Positions 21,357 through 33,559 of a stretch of 64,000 bases of DNA are shown here, one piece after another. Below the pieces are notes generated by a model. It saw only the letters and a program-made list of their open reading frames with translations, searched no databases and was not told the DNA's origin. This DNA is from Hydractinia symbiolongicarpus (lineage: Eukaryota > Cnidaria > Hydrozoa > Anthoathecata > Hydractiniidae). Position 1 is the first letter of the stretch, and each line of letters begins with the position of its first letter. A program made the position numbers and the translations under genes. The stretch spans positions 26,127,851 through 26,191,850 of the forward strand of contig NC_079877.1 in assembly GCF_029227915.1 (NCBI RefSeq), in the 5' to 3' direction.

Positions 21357-24300
21357 CTAGCAATCGTTGTCACAAGCAACGTCTTGAAAGTAAGCGTATC
21401 CAACAAATACAAAATACAGTAAAACAAATGATATACCTAAACGCTTCGTTAGTCTAAATCGATTCACTACAAATACGATTAACGATAACGATAATATAAT
21501 CAGTAAAATGAAACCAAATTTCACATGAGGAATGATAAGAATTTCTCCTTTGTCAAATTTTTCCTAAAAAAAGGATGTTAGAAAGTTATTAAAAGTTGTA
21601 TAAAAACAATTTCGAAATAATTTTTTGTCTTGTTAGTTTTAGTCTTGAGGAGATAGAGGTTTACCTCAAAGAAGTCTGAGGACGACATTGTTTTAAGATT
21701 TAAAACTGACATGGGAACGTCAATGCACAAACTAAAAGCGGATCGATGTTACATAAACAGCTTTTTGATTTAAGACTTGGACTGAAATGTTTGGTAAGGT
21801 GTTCTCCAATTTTGTTGTTGTCCATTGCGAGGGAGGCCACGGACAACAACATTGAATATTGTAATGGAATGCGTTTTGATTGATGTTTTATATCGCAGAC
21901 ACTCCAAAGATATACATTGCATAAAAAACAATGTTGGTTAATACGTTGTTACATTTTTCATGCTAAAAATTTGCGCCAATGAAATTAATTTTACCTGTTC
22001 TTCGGGTGATGTGAGCACAACAGGTTTAAAATCCCGAATCAAAGAATTGATAACGAAAGGAAACCCAAGTCCAAGGTCAATGTCAAACACATTGGATCCG
22101 ATTGCATTTGAAACCGCCATATCTCCATAACCATCGCGTGCAACCAAGATGGAACTAAGTGCATCCTGTAGTGATAAAAAAACATTAACTAAAAAGTCGG
22201 AGATAAAAAAAGTGTTGTCACCCTCGTTCCAAGGGATTTTTGCTTTTTTGATAAATCCTTGGGGACAAGGATGAAAACGTTATTCGACGTAAAATAAAGC
22301 TTCGTCGTAGGAGTATATAGATCCAATAAAAATTTTAGGTAATATAACATAACTTACAGGAATACTCGTTCCAATGGCCACCACAACCAGTCCCATCGTA
22401 AACTTATCAATACCCAAAATGCACCCTGCTCTGCCGACGAGAGTAACCATAGCGAAACTCAGAGTAGCTATCCACGATATTGACATGAGAAATGAAAACA
22501 AGTAATATTTTTTTGTTTCCGGCGTCGAGCAGTTTGGAATAGTCCATGTAAACAAGATCACGAAAGGAAAGGAAACAACAAACAAAATCCAGCTAAGAAT
22601 CAGCCGGAGTATGCTAAAACATCCAGACCCATGCTTGGATGGGATGTCTGCTTGAACCGGGGGTAGACATGGACAAACCACCACTTCATTGACTTCGTCG
22701 TACTCGGATTCAGCGTTGCAAGACTGTTGTGTGTCGGCAACATGAGGCAAATGACTGAAGGCTGCAGGTAAACTTACTTGAGAGCGTCTAACTACATCTT
22801 CGTGTGACTATAAAGTAAAAAATATTGCCTTGCTGATTTAAACCGCATTAAAAGGTAAGGTTAGTTCGTGTTATGTTCCAACATGCAGGATACATGACAA
22901 ACTTACCCCCTACCCTTTCTCTATAATAACAAAATGAGCAAGTCTGGTAAGTTTTAATGGAGGGGGGTTGGGTTCTAGAAGATGGCTATAATTTACCGGG
23001 ATAAAAAAAAACGATTACTACTTCACCTGTGTTAAAAAACAAAATCGAAAATTTTTCTTACCAAGTATCCTTTACTAACTCGTGAAAATCTTCTTAGCTT
23101 ATCGGTACCGTCGTTTTCGCCATCTTCTGCAGCATTATTCTACACACAATATACCAAAACATAAATATGTTTTTACGGTTATTAAATGTAGTTACAGAAA
23201 CTATGCCTGTCTTTAGAACATAATACGCAATATTTAAAAATATGGTATTCTTATCGCTAGGATCAAATGAAATAAACGACCCTGACAAAATAAACATGGA
23301 TATAAAAAGGCTTCAAACTCGTTTTGATAGCCGTTTTTCTATGATAACCATCTTTTATGACAGAATTTATCAACTTACAGTGGGACTTGCTGTGTTTGTA
23401 TTTTCAGGTTCACATGACTTATTTGACTCAACTGGAGCGATTTTCTTTTTTGAGCTATAACCAAAACATAGATCAAATATCAACACATTTTATAGTAGAG
23501 CTGCAAACGTACAGAATATTATATTAGTTTGTAGCCGTGTAACTTTTAAACAAAAGCCTCTGAACTAACAGTATAACATCGATTAAGCACCCAGGTGCTC
23601 ATAAAAGTTTTCAGGGTTTAGATTGGGTGCAACAAAGAAGGAGGTGGGTGCGGAGGGTAATTAACATTATTTTACGCAGACAACTTCATATCTTCATAAA
23701 TTGCTCAGTTGGTATCACGTAGCAGACACTGTAAATGACCAGTATTGAACGTCCATATTTATGTCATACAGGGATTACGTGTTTTGTTACTTACGTACAG
23801 GACTCCAAAAAATCCATCAATTTCGGATTAAACTTCATGATAATGATGTAAACAACATAATTGACCAGCATAATCACACTTTCGTACAACTCGAATTTTC
23901 CATCCCAGGCGAAAACAATAAAAAACGCGATTGACATGGCGTAGAACGTAGCGTCCCTAGATAGCGGTCTCCAATCCAGCTTTAGGCTCTAAAATTAAGT
24001 GAAAAGTATATACGATTTTCTCAAATAAATTTTACGTGACTTTTTGGGGTTAAAATTTGGTGACATTTCTTCAATTTTAGTCAGTTTCAGGGTAGTCAAA
24101 AATTTGTTTATGACGTCACGTCTGTTGTCTCATGGTTAACAGGTGGTTAGAAAAAAAATAAACGATTAATTCTTTTTCTTTAAATACCTTATTAGCCCCT
24201 TTAAAAGTTATGTTTTTGCCTTTTTATTGCTTCTTTCATGTAATTTTATAGCGTTTTTAACCGTTTTTTCTTATCCCAAAGTTTATTTTCATTCATTTCA

Positions 24301-27300
24301 GCCTTTTATCGGACATATCGGACATAAATATCAATTGAGGTCAACTTGAACTAAATAACATCATCCAATTTGTTTTTATTTTGATTTGTGCTTACAAACA
24401 TTTGTGCAAAGTTCTGTGGCAATATCGTCACTTTCTGGAAACATACTTTTTAAGCCCCGCTTCCCTCTTCTTCGTCATACGGAGCTCCCCAAAAGCCGAC
24501 CTGAATAGGGATAAAGATTGGATATCGTACTTATAATTACTTTTGATCTAAAAGATATTGAATGAACTTTCTTTTCCTGGCCTCCCGATATTCTTCTATT
24601 TTAATCATTTAAAAGAGAAAGAAAGAAAATTCAAAGAAAAAAATCACGAATAAAATTTCCAATGACTCATATGCAAACGATATGATTAAGTTGAATTTAA
24701 CTAATATAGTAGGACATTTACGTCTCGTCTATATGTTTGTGTCGAGGGAAATACTATTTACCTGTCCGGCGAAAGCGGCTGACAATGCGCAAATTCCAAG
24801 CAGGTTAAAAACAGCACTCCTAAGAAAAACATGGAAGGAAAATTGATATAAAAATATATATATGCGTTGGTGTTGTTTTTGTTTCGAGACAACGTATTAT
24901 TTTATGACTCTCAGCCCTGTGGGACTATGAGGATGAAAATACACTTTAAAATCTTCGTCAGAATGAAAATTTTTGGGCGTTTTTTTAAATAAAACTCTGG
25001 GTGAAAACTACAGAAAGGAACGGAAATAAACTTAGATTTTTATGTTCTTTTACGCATAGGCTCTTGCATATAGTTTTTAAAACAAAGTGGCACCTCCTGA
25101 CAGGTGTGAAAATCCAACCATACCTAGTTAACGTTGCACATTGCAAGGCTCTCCTTTGCTTTTAGCTACTGCCATTGTTTTATGGTTCAAACCGAGTGTA
25201 GCAAGTTAAAACTACCACTGAATTTTTGGATATTTTTTAGTTCTAAAGCTAGTTAGCTCTAATTATAAAATAGACATAATCCAGTGAGATTCTAACATTA
25301 GTTATGGTGGAATACATCATTATCCCCAGGGTCTCTTGGCCCCTAAGCCGTAATACGGAGTTGTTCAGAAAGGCAAAGTGCCCTGGGAACGAGATTGGGT
25401 GGGATATTTAAATTTTCTAAAACTTCGCATTACTTTATATAAGGAGAGGCAGACAACATCTTATATTAATAATAACTAATATTCACGATGGATTGATGCG
25501 TCACATTAACCCTAACGTGACGATGGACACAACAGCTTAGCGTGTGGCTTTAAAAAAATCATAACGGTCATAATAGTGGTCCATTCTGTGTTTCTCTTTC
25601 AGCAACTAACCGCTGCGATATGTTGACTTATGCGGTTAACATATAAAATTGAAAAAATAATTCCAGTCCATTTGACCCCCATGGCCACATGGCCATTTCA
25701 GTATCGGTGATTCCCAATCTGATTTCGTTGTAATTAACTTCAGTAAAATATTGAAATAACTTAAATAATGACTTTTTTGACGGTTTTGATAAAATGTGGA
25801 AAAACACAGCTCTTGAATTCCAAAATTTAGCTGTTTTTTAAGACAATTAAAAACAGATTTTGGAATATCAATGGTGACAAAGATACGTGTGCAAAAAAAG
25901 AAACTAAATTTTTCTACTTCAAATAAGTCAGATTGAAATAAAATGTGTTATCCTGGTCCAGACAAATTTGAAATGTGCTGGTATAGTACGTTACTGACAT
26001 ATTCAACTTAAAAGTATATTGGTCGCTTTGTCGAAAAAATAGTTGGCCAATGATACGTATTCTTATACCCACCTTTAAAAACAGAAACAATACATTTAAC
26101 ACCTCGGAGAATATAGCTTAATGCGTTACTACAATGAAACCTCGCTGTAGAAGACATTCTTTATAGCGGGCACCTGTCTACAATGTACATAATTCTAAGG
26201 AACTCATTAAATGACGGTCAAACTCGCAAGACATCGTTTTGAGGTCCCAATTTTCTTAAACTCTGAAGACTGACCTCTCTATGGTGGACACGTCCGAAAA
26301 AGAGGCGTATAAAACAATTTTTGTAAGAAGTAAATCTATGTATTACTTAACATTGTTACAAGTTCAAAATATTAAATTAGCTGCGCTAAGCAAAATCTGA
26401 AAGTTTTTTGTGAAGTCTGGTTTTGTTTTATTTTTTTAAATGAATAAAATATAGCATATTCACATATTTATTGTATTTAGGTGTCTTCTCCTAAACTTGG
26501 CTTCTTAGCACACTGTTATCGATTTTACTATACCCTAACACCCCAGAGCAGGTTTTTAAAGCAATATAAGTCAATTTGGGAAGAACCTCTATGTATCAGC
26601 ACCACTCTATATGGCGGACACTTTTGTGAGATCCTGATGGTGTCCGCTATAAAGGAATTTTACTGTCTGTCTTTGCTATTTACCCCGAATAGTAGGAAAA
26701 AGAACAAAGTAAACACAATTCGGAGATGGGAAAAGGGTGCAAGTATTGTTATGATAAACTTGAGTTTTTATGCAACAAAGTTTAACCGTTTTGTGGAAAC
26801 TTATTTGACAGAAGAATTCACGGCACGCCAAATAACAATTTACTTATAGTGTTCCACCTAACATGTAAAAATGAATCTTCCAGCTGTAACATTTTTCCAC
26901 TGACAAGTTAGAATATATAGAAATGTCAGATATGCAAACTTTTGTATAACATGTATGTTAACAAACACATCTTTTTTCATATTTCACATAGGTGGAGCTC
27001 ACAAACTCACTCGTGATGGTCTTTCTATTAAATCTTTTATTGAAAAACCAACATAGGTATTTTAAAGTAGCTAGGATAGCATACACACAAACATAGCAAT
27101 CGGCAATCATGTAACTGGTTTAACTGCAGGGGTGGGTGCTTACGGTTTTCACAATTAATAAAAAGAACATTACCCGACTATGGTGCCAACACCGACATCG
27201 CTTTCTACAGCAACTCCAGCTATAGAGGTGAAGAGCTCAGGCGCTGATGACCCAGCTGCCATAAACGTTGCACCTGCTACATCTTCTGAAAGGTCCAATT

Positions 27301-30300
27301 TTTCACTGATAGCTTCCAGGGAGGGCACAAAAAAGTCGTCACATATTATTGCCAGGGCTATGAGGTAAGAAAGAATTTTTACTACCATTGGCAGCTGCTT
27401 AAGATTTCATCTTCTATTCAATTTTATTGTTGTAAAGAAAGCGAGCCACCACACATTTCAAGGCCAGAGCATAGGGCTTACCATCATAACTTTATTTGTA
27501 TTGGGTTGTTAGTTATAAAACTTGTTATGAATGATGTCAGTCAAATGTCAATTAAAAATCATGCCTTAAATGATGACAGTGCGTCAGCATTTTAAATGAA
27601 ATTACAGTTTTTAAAGTTTCATTATTTTCATACCTATTTTTTTGTCAATATTTTCTTAAAACTATTCAACTTAGATATTATTTTTATACTTCTTGGAAAA
27701 TTCCAGAAAAAATTTGATTCGCTTTTTTAAATTTTGATTTTCAAAATTCTTATAAGAACAAGCTTATTCGATTATTTTCGTAACAAAAAAAAAGTTAATA
27801 AAGCTGATACCCTGTAACACATCTAGAAAGAAAACGGAAGTGGTAAAATTACCCCCTTCTCCCAAAATTTTTTGAAGTATTTTTTATGAAGTTGAATTTT
27901 GGTGCGTAGCTTCGGTGCCACTGGTACTCTTTGGTAAGCGAGATCATTTCCACTCACTCAAACATGTCTGTCTGTATCAGTTGCTACGGCAGGACGAGTT
28001 CCCGACGAGTGGTGGCTAATTTGTATCGGCAAGTAACACAGGGGATCAGACCTGGTGCATAAATGCGTGTTAGTAGCAAGGGGCGTAAAATAGTTGAACT
28101 ATTTAGAGCGTACGAAACACAAATATGGAGTTCAATGAAGAAAATCAGTATATATATCAAGAAATTTGGAAAATATGAATGCACTAGTCCTTTGGGCGTC
28201 GTTGGACGTCCAACCTAAGTCCCTTTGTAAAAGAACAAAGTAATACCGAACTCGGAATTACTAAGAACAATTATTTTAAATACTTTTTTCGTCTTGCTAA
28301 GATAGACGTAGCTATAAATAACGACTTCTGTTCGAACTTGAGAAAAGGGAGGAAAATGTCATTAAAAACAGCATCAATTTAGGCAGTTACACTCAATGAA
28401 ATCCCTGATCACAGATGAATATAAGAAAACCCACATACCTACAAATACAATCAAAATCAAAACAACATATAACGCTACCCAAGCGTAAGCTTCAGCTGGT
28501 GAACTCCAACTTTCTGAATGAGAGTAGTTTCTTTTATGACCAATTTCAAAGTCGCATCTCTCCCATTCAACAGTACTCAACAAGTGTCTGCCAGTAGGCC
28601 TTGATACTCCTACACGTAAAAAGAAAATGAAAAGTTTACCGAGGTTGTGTTAGTTACTTTTAGAGCAGAAAGTTTCGCGGGAAGAAAGTTTCGCAAGAAA
28701 AAAAAAGCGGGAAATTTATGGTATAAACCTACACAAGAGACCTTGCTCCTTTTTACAGAAGAAAAAGCAGAAAAGATAGGTTAATTTTAGATGCATTTCT
28801 AGATTTTTAGATTCTTATAAGCAAACCTAAATTCAACAAAACAGGCTAAATCGCCTTTATGTGTACTTGAAACAGATTTCCGGTCACCATGACGTTCAGG
28901 AGAGGGGAGGAGTTGGAATTTGTGAAATTTATCACGATTTAAGGTGCAAGAGATTAAAGACAGGGGTGTCTATTTGACAGGAACAAAAAATTAGTAGCAA
29001 AAACTTTTGCAAATCGAGAAAAAAAATTTGCAAATTTTTTGACTTGGAATGTTTCTAAAACATAAACTTTCTCGAGAAGAGACAAAAATCGTGAAAATCT
29101 TTCTGCGCTTAAAAGTTTTTTATTTCGTGCGTTTTACTGCTGATAAACATTAAGACAACATTAACCCTATTTGGTATGGGGGGGCATAAAAACGTCCTGT
29201 CAATGTCACTTTGTCCTTTATTGACAGGTGGTCATATAAACTTTTTTATTGTAGTGCTAAAAATAAATGTTTTATAAACTAACCAGTTGTATGAATATGT
29301 GATTATGCATGTGATACTGACATAAAGTCATCATACAATATTGACATAAACTTTGTGTAATTTTCAGACCGGAATATTGGTAATTTACAGACCGGAATAT
29401 TTCTTTTCTCCTATTTTTTATATCTATCTTCATATGGTGACGTCATAGGTCATTTTGTCGCATGTCAATCCAATTTGCCTTGTTTGACTACTTACTGACA
29501 TGAATGCGCATTGATATACCAAGTTTTATTCCATGACAGCTACTAACACCAAGGTTCTCAAATATCTATTTTTTTAAACAAATTTAAATTCTGATCGATT
29601 TCCATTTTCTCCCTAGAGAAATTCTTTGGTAACACCTGTAAATGTTTCTAATAATGACTTACATTCTTATATTAAGTTTTTTAATGACTAGTACTGCAAA
29701 TATTTTTTAAAAAGATAAAAAAAAAACGATAATTTCCAAAAAAGACATATTTTCGCCAACCATTGTTTCATTATGACGTCATCACTTCCTGTGATGACAT
29801 GTCAACCAAAATATTTTGTCATTAATTAAGTCACAACATATTGATGCTTCATTGTGCCAAGTTCCGTCACTTAAAACCAAACAGAACAAAAGTTACAGCC
29901 CGTGGGCACTTTATGCCCCCCTCCCATACTTACAAGGGTCAAAAAAGCCCATACCAAAAAGGTGTACCTTCCAGAACTTTTTTTTTACTTCTTTTTCGCT
30001 TTTCTACTTAATAAAAAATAGGATAATCCTGTGTGTTTAACCATTTTTTAACGAACGGTATCACCATTAGGCCTCTCGTGGGAGAACAATAACACAAATT
30101 TCACCACATAAAATGCAATAAATACACTGCTTTGCTTCTTACGTGAATTATATAAAATAAATTAAAGTCTATTTACATAGTCCAGTAGGTCAAATTCTCT
30201 TTTTCTCCTTTCAGACTCACATATTTATCCTCACAATTATAATCAGCATTCACATCTTTCAGTTTCGTTCCTCTCAGATATCGATATCAAAAAAATAAGT

Positions 30301-32258
30301 GTCAAACCTCCAGATTATTACTCTTAATTGGAAAGAGAGAGACTTACCTTTTAATGACGGAGTAAAAAAGATGTTGATACCAGCAAACTGCAGTATGATC
30401 AAGATAACCAGAGCGATGCAACAAAATCGACGAATTAAAGTCGGTATACCTCTGCGACGACACTGAATCATCTTTAGGGTAAAATAAAGAAGTTAAGAAA
30501 TAGGAAAATCATTGTAAACTTTAAATTTCTCAAACTTTTTTCACGTTTTAACGAAATATCACAACATTCCACGAAGTTCATAAAAAACGAATTGTGAGTT
30601 TTTTTCCTCGCCTTGTTCACGAGCATTATGCATTTGAGATGTGATTAAAAAGTTTTTATAAAAAAAACAAAAGGAAGCTGTCTAAGGAATTTTCGCAATT
30701 TTCTCGCGCTATGGAATGAACAAAAGTGGCCATTTTATTTAAATTTCTTTCTCGCCACCTCTCTTTATTTTATAGTTAACGTCGCGAAAAAAGCCTTAAC
30801 AGCTTCACAAGTGGGCAGCACTTAAGTGGCGGTTGGTGTTGCCGCGATTTTTCTTTCCTTTCTATTTTGTTGAATCACAATAAACTAGAGCGAGTTGTTG
30901 TTATTTTGACGTCATGTTTTTCTAGTAACCATGACAACTGCGTAACGACCATAAATTCAATAATTCCCAACTTGTATAAGCATATGCTTATAATTTTTTA
31001 AATTAGTTGTTGCAACTATTCTGAAGATAGTACACGAGGTTGAAGTTAAGGAAATTGTCCCAATTATTTCTTGTAAGTTCTTCGGTTGTTTAGCAACTTT
31101 TTGCAGCGCAAATTTTGTTTGGTTTTGTTGCTTGAAATTCAATATAAATACATTTCCACTCTAACCATGAAGATATTAGAGGTGATAGAGGTATCTCTAT
31201 TTCTACATCCATGCTCTAACTGTGAGGAAACTATGATTCTGGAAATACGAAATTTCTTTTAGGAAAACTCAACAAAGATCGCGCTTTTAGGAGCTCCTGA
31301 GCCCTCTATATACCTTTTAAACTTAAAGAACTATGGATATGAAATAATGCTTGTGCGCAGCTCATAATAAGATAAATAAAATTTATCACAACTTTTTGAT
31401 GACGATATTAATTTAACAATGATGTCATCATTTTTCAAAATTCTTGATTGTTTTTGTAACATTTTCTCCAACATTTTGAAGGGCAGAAAAGTTAGTAAAA
31501 ACAATAAAGATTAAGATATGGGATATGCACAAAATCACATTACTTACATTAGAAAAGAATTATTATTTAACAATTGCAAGTCTTTTTGGAAACTTAGATT
31601 TTTTAGTCAAATGGGCCTAAAAAATTTGCTGTTGCTATGTTTAAAATTTCTAATTAGTTTTTAGGAAAAGTTGCTAAATTTTAATACTTCAATTCTTTTC
31701 ACTAATTAAAAGCTATTTAAAAAAAATCTTGATTTAGGAAAACTGAAAAAGGTTGGCCGGTTATCATTTTCTCTCTCTTTTCTCTATATTTTATTTACCA
31801 GTCTCTAGCTAGCTAGCTAGCTAGCTATACATACTCTGCTTATTGCTTCCGTGTCACAAGATAGAACTATTTCCGATGATCTTTAGACGACTTTCTCATC
31901 ACAAAAAATTCAATACACCCTTACTTCGTTCGTTCTGAAGATTTTCTTCTGTTGAGCCTTGAGCAAACTTTTAAAGGCATCCATGAAGTGTATTTGCCCG
32001 ATTTTCAATGTTAAATGATTTTAAAATATATCGCGAGAGTAACGCACGCAGTAATAACCAACATCATAATAGCATAAAAACCCCAAAAAAACTAAGCAAA
32101 AACGGAAGTGATAGTGCAGTATGTTACAGTTAAAAAGATACCTTGAATTTATCTGTGCTAAACCATTTCCGGAAGAGCTGTCCATCTTGAAAGTTTTCAG
32201 TTATTATACAGATACTCTTCCATTGCGGAAATATTGTGTTCGAGTATTTTGAAGTCAT
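21357..32258 (-). CDS. K+-dependent Na+/Ca2+ exchanger, SLC24/NCKX family
   Basis: Membrane antiporter that extrudes Ca2+ with K+ in exchange for Na+. Exons, 5' to 3': 32258-32142, 30471-30348, 28609-28439, 27381-27174, 24819-24762, 23988-23795, 23454-23379, 23139-23062, 22807-22358, 22165-21995, 21563-21357. Phases join to 617 aa, about the length of NCKX4. A signal-anchor-like segment lies near residues 55-72. Alpha-1 repeat, about 150-230: [12 protein letters not shown], then [19 protein letters not shown] with Glu186. A variable acidic, Cys-containing cytoplasmic loop occupies about residues 305-435. Alpha-2, about 480-525: AIGTSIPD with Asp493, [10 protein letters not shown] with Asp520, both positions needed for Ca2+/K+ transport in NCKX proteins. 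Oddity: the next residues are I-D rather than a hydrophobic pair. The first exon is inferred from an open frame ending in a donor; without it translation would start at Met on 30471. A four-codon uORF precedes the long frame. Introns carry several transposons. Confidence 0.95.
22220..22270. repeat. Hairpin repeat, CACCCTCGTTCCAAGGG family
   Basis: ACCCTCGTTCCAAGGGATTT and the near-complementary AAATCCTTGGGGACAAGG lie about 15 bases apart in the intron after exon 9. The copy appears to be a diverged member of the dispersed CCCTGGGAACGAGG family. Confidence 0.5.
25325..25397. repeat. CCCTGGGAACGAG-family repeat copy
   Basis: The block CCCAGGGTCTCTTGG ... TAAGCCGTAATACGGAGTTG ... GTGCCCTGGGAACGAGATTG closely resembles 1843-1948, including the internal CCGT-TACGG palindrome. 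It lies in the large exchanger intron between the two alpha-1 exons. Confidence 0.65.
26132..26665. mobile_element. pogo/Tigger-like non-autonomous element
   Basis: The left end CAATGAAACCTCGCTGTAGA...TTTATAGCGGGCAC and the right end GTGTCCGCTATAAAGGAATTTTACTG are inverted. They carry the TATAG-CGGACAC signature and CAGT-like terminus seen in many pogo/Tigger-derived MITEs. A second GGTGGACACGTCCG-type subrepeat lies inside. The plus-strand frame at 26481-26849 spans the right end and continues outside, so it is not a transposase. It sits in an exchanger intron. Confidence 0.6.
29170..29958. mobile_element. ~790-bp TIR element, copy A
   Basis: The ends are TTTGGTATGGG (29170-29180) and CCCATACCAAA (29948-29958), each followed inward by a GGGGGCATAAA-like block. 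An inverted second copy lies at 62865-63627. The internal sequence is non-coding, with several TGACGTCA-like and CTGTCAATG-rich segments. It lies in the exchanger intron between its second and third coding exons. The superfamily is not recognised. Confidence 0.7.
31800..31830 (+). repeat. (GCTA)n microsatellite
   Basis: About six consecutive CTAG/GCTA units in the first exchanger intron. Confidence 0.85.
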
Positions 32259-33559
32259 TGCACTGCGGTATAACAACAACTTCTCTGTGCAACTTACAAA
32301 TCGTCCATTTAAATTCTATTCAAATTTCTATTGAAAGCAATGTCCTTTGAAAGTATGCGAGATGCAATGAATTAAATTGATGACAGTCGGTCCGAATTGT
32401 CAATTCACAATTCGTTTTGAAACAATCAAACTAACTTCCTGCGGGCAAATTTAAAGATGAGTTCGTTTTCTTTGAATACGGCACCCGTGATTTTAATACC
32501 TCTAAAGAAGATGTATCTCCTGCAAGGACGGGCCGGAACGTTTCGCCTTGGATTGATTAATATTAAGTGACAGGCGATAGAAGTTGACTGAACGTTTTTT
32601 GCGGTTAAATATCATTTTGATGCAAAGGAAGAACACATTCGAAATTTCGTTCGAACATTTCGGCGGTCAAATACCAGTCAACACAAACATTAGTCAACAT
32701 TTATGATTACAATTTTGGTCGCACATCAAAAGCAGATACAGTTTCTGTTTTAAAGGATAACATACATCGGCCCAAGCCTTATGATTTTTAATAATTTGTC
32801 AAATATGAGCTTAAATATTAAGTGATACTTAACTATCCGAAAAATATTTGTAAAAGAGGCAGGAAACATGAAAAACAAAAATTCTCTTAAACAACTTGAA
32901 CAACAATAACTTCTTGCAAGAAAAAAGAACTTATCAGATTATATATTAAACGACGCACTCTTCAACCATGTCGATGTCATTCTCTCCCATAAAATCCTCC
33001 GTATCATCATCAAAGATGATATAATAATATTTTTTAAGATGATCGTTGTTGTAATTGATCTTTCAAGTGTGCCGCCCATTTTCGTATAAAACGGTCTCGT
33101 TACATCGAATTGTGGAAAAATACACATTTAAAATTCAATAAAAAACGATATTTTAAATAAGCATGAATTTTACAACCAGACATAGAGAGGGACATTGTAG
33201 AAAACAGCAGTTAATTTACAAATAACATTAAAATATTCAAATTTACATCGTATCATTTATATATTCTTATAAATTTCGATTTTGAGAAAGTGTAATATTG
33301 AAAAGTTCAATATAAAAAGGTCACATATCATATTAGAATGAAGAAGAATCAAAATTAAGGCTCTTTGCCCACGCAAAACTTGTTAACAGACGAAATCAAA
33401 AACGCACAAATACCGGTCTCAGACTGTTCTTATTTCATGTCCTTGCAGGCTTAAGAAGCAAATACCTTTCACCTTAGCTTAGGTTTGTTTTAAAACAAGA
33501 ACAAAGCAGCAGATTGCATGATCGTAAAGAAAACAAAAGATATAATACATCTTTACAGA
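32259..33559. other. Spacer between IFT81 3' end and exchanger 5' end
   Basis: About 1.3 kb separates two tandem minus-strand genes, so it should hold the IFT81 3'UTR and the exchanger promoter/5'UTR. A slightly GC-richer patch at 32500-32600 could be promoter-proximal. A short acidic minus-strand frame at 32950-33060 is discussed as a finding. Nothing else is recognisable. Confidence 0.5.

Noticed and set aside
26481-26849. 122-aa plus-strand ORF as a transposase
   Set aside because: It runs through the right terminus of a pogo-like MITE into flanking intron and has no transposase motif.
27180-27368. Plus-strand 62-aa ORF
   Set aside because: It is antisense to the exchanger alpha-1 exon and is explained by that coding strand.
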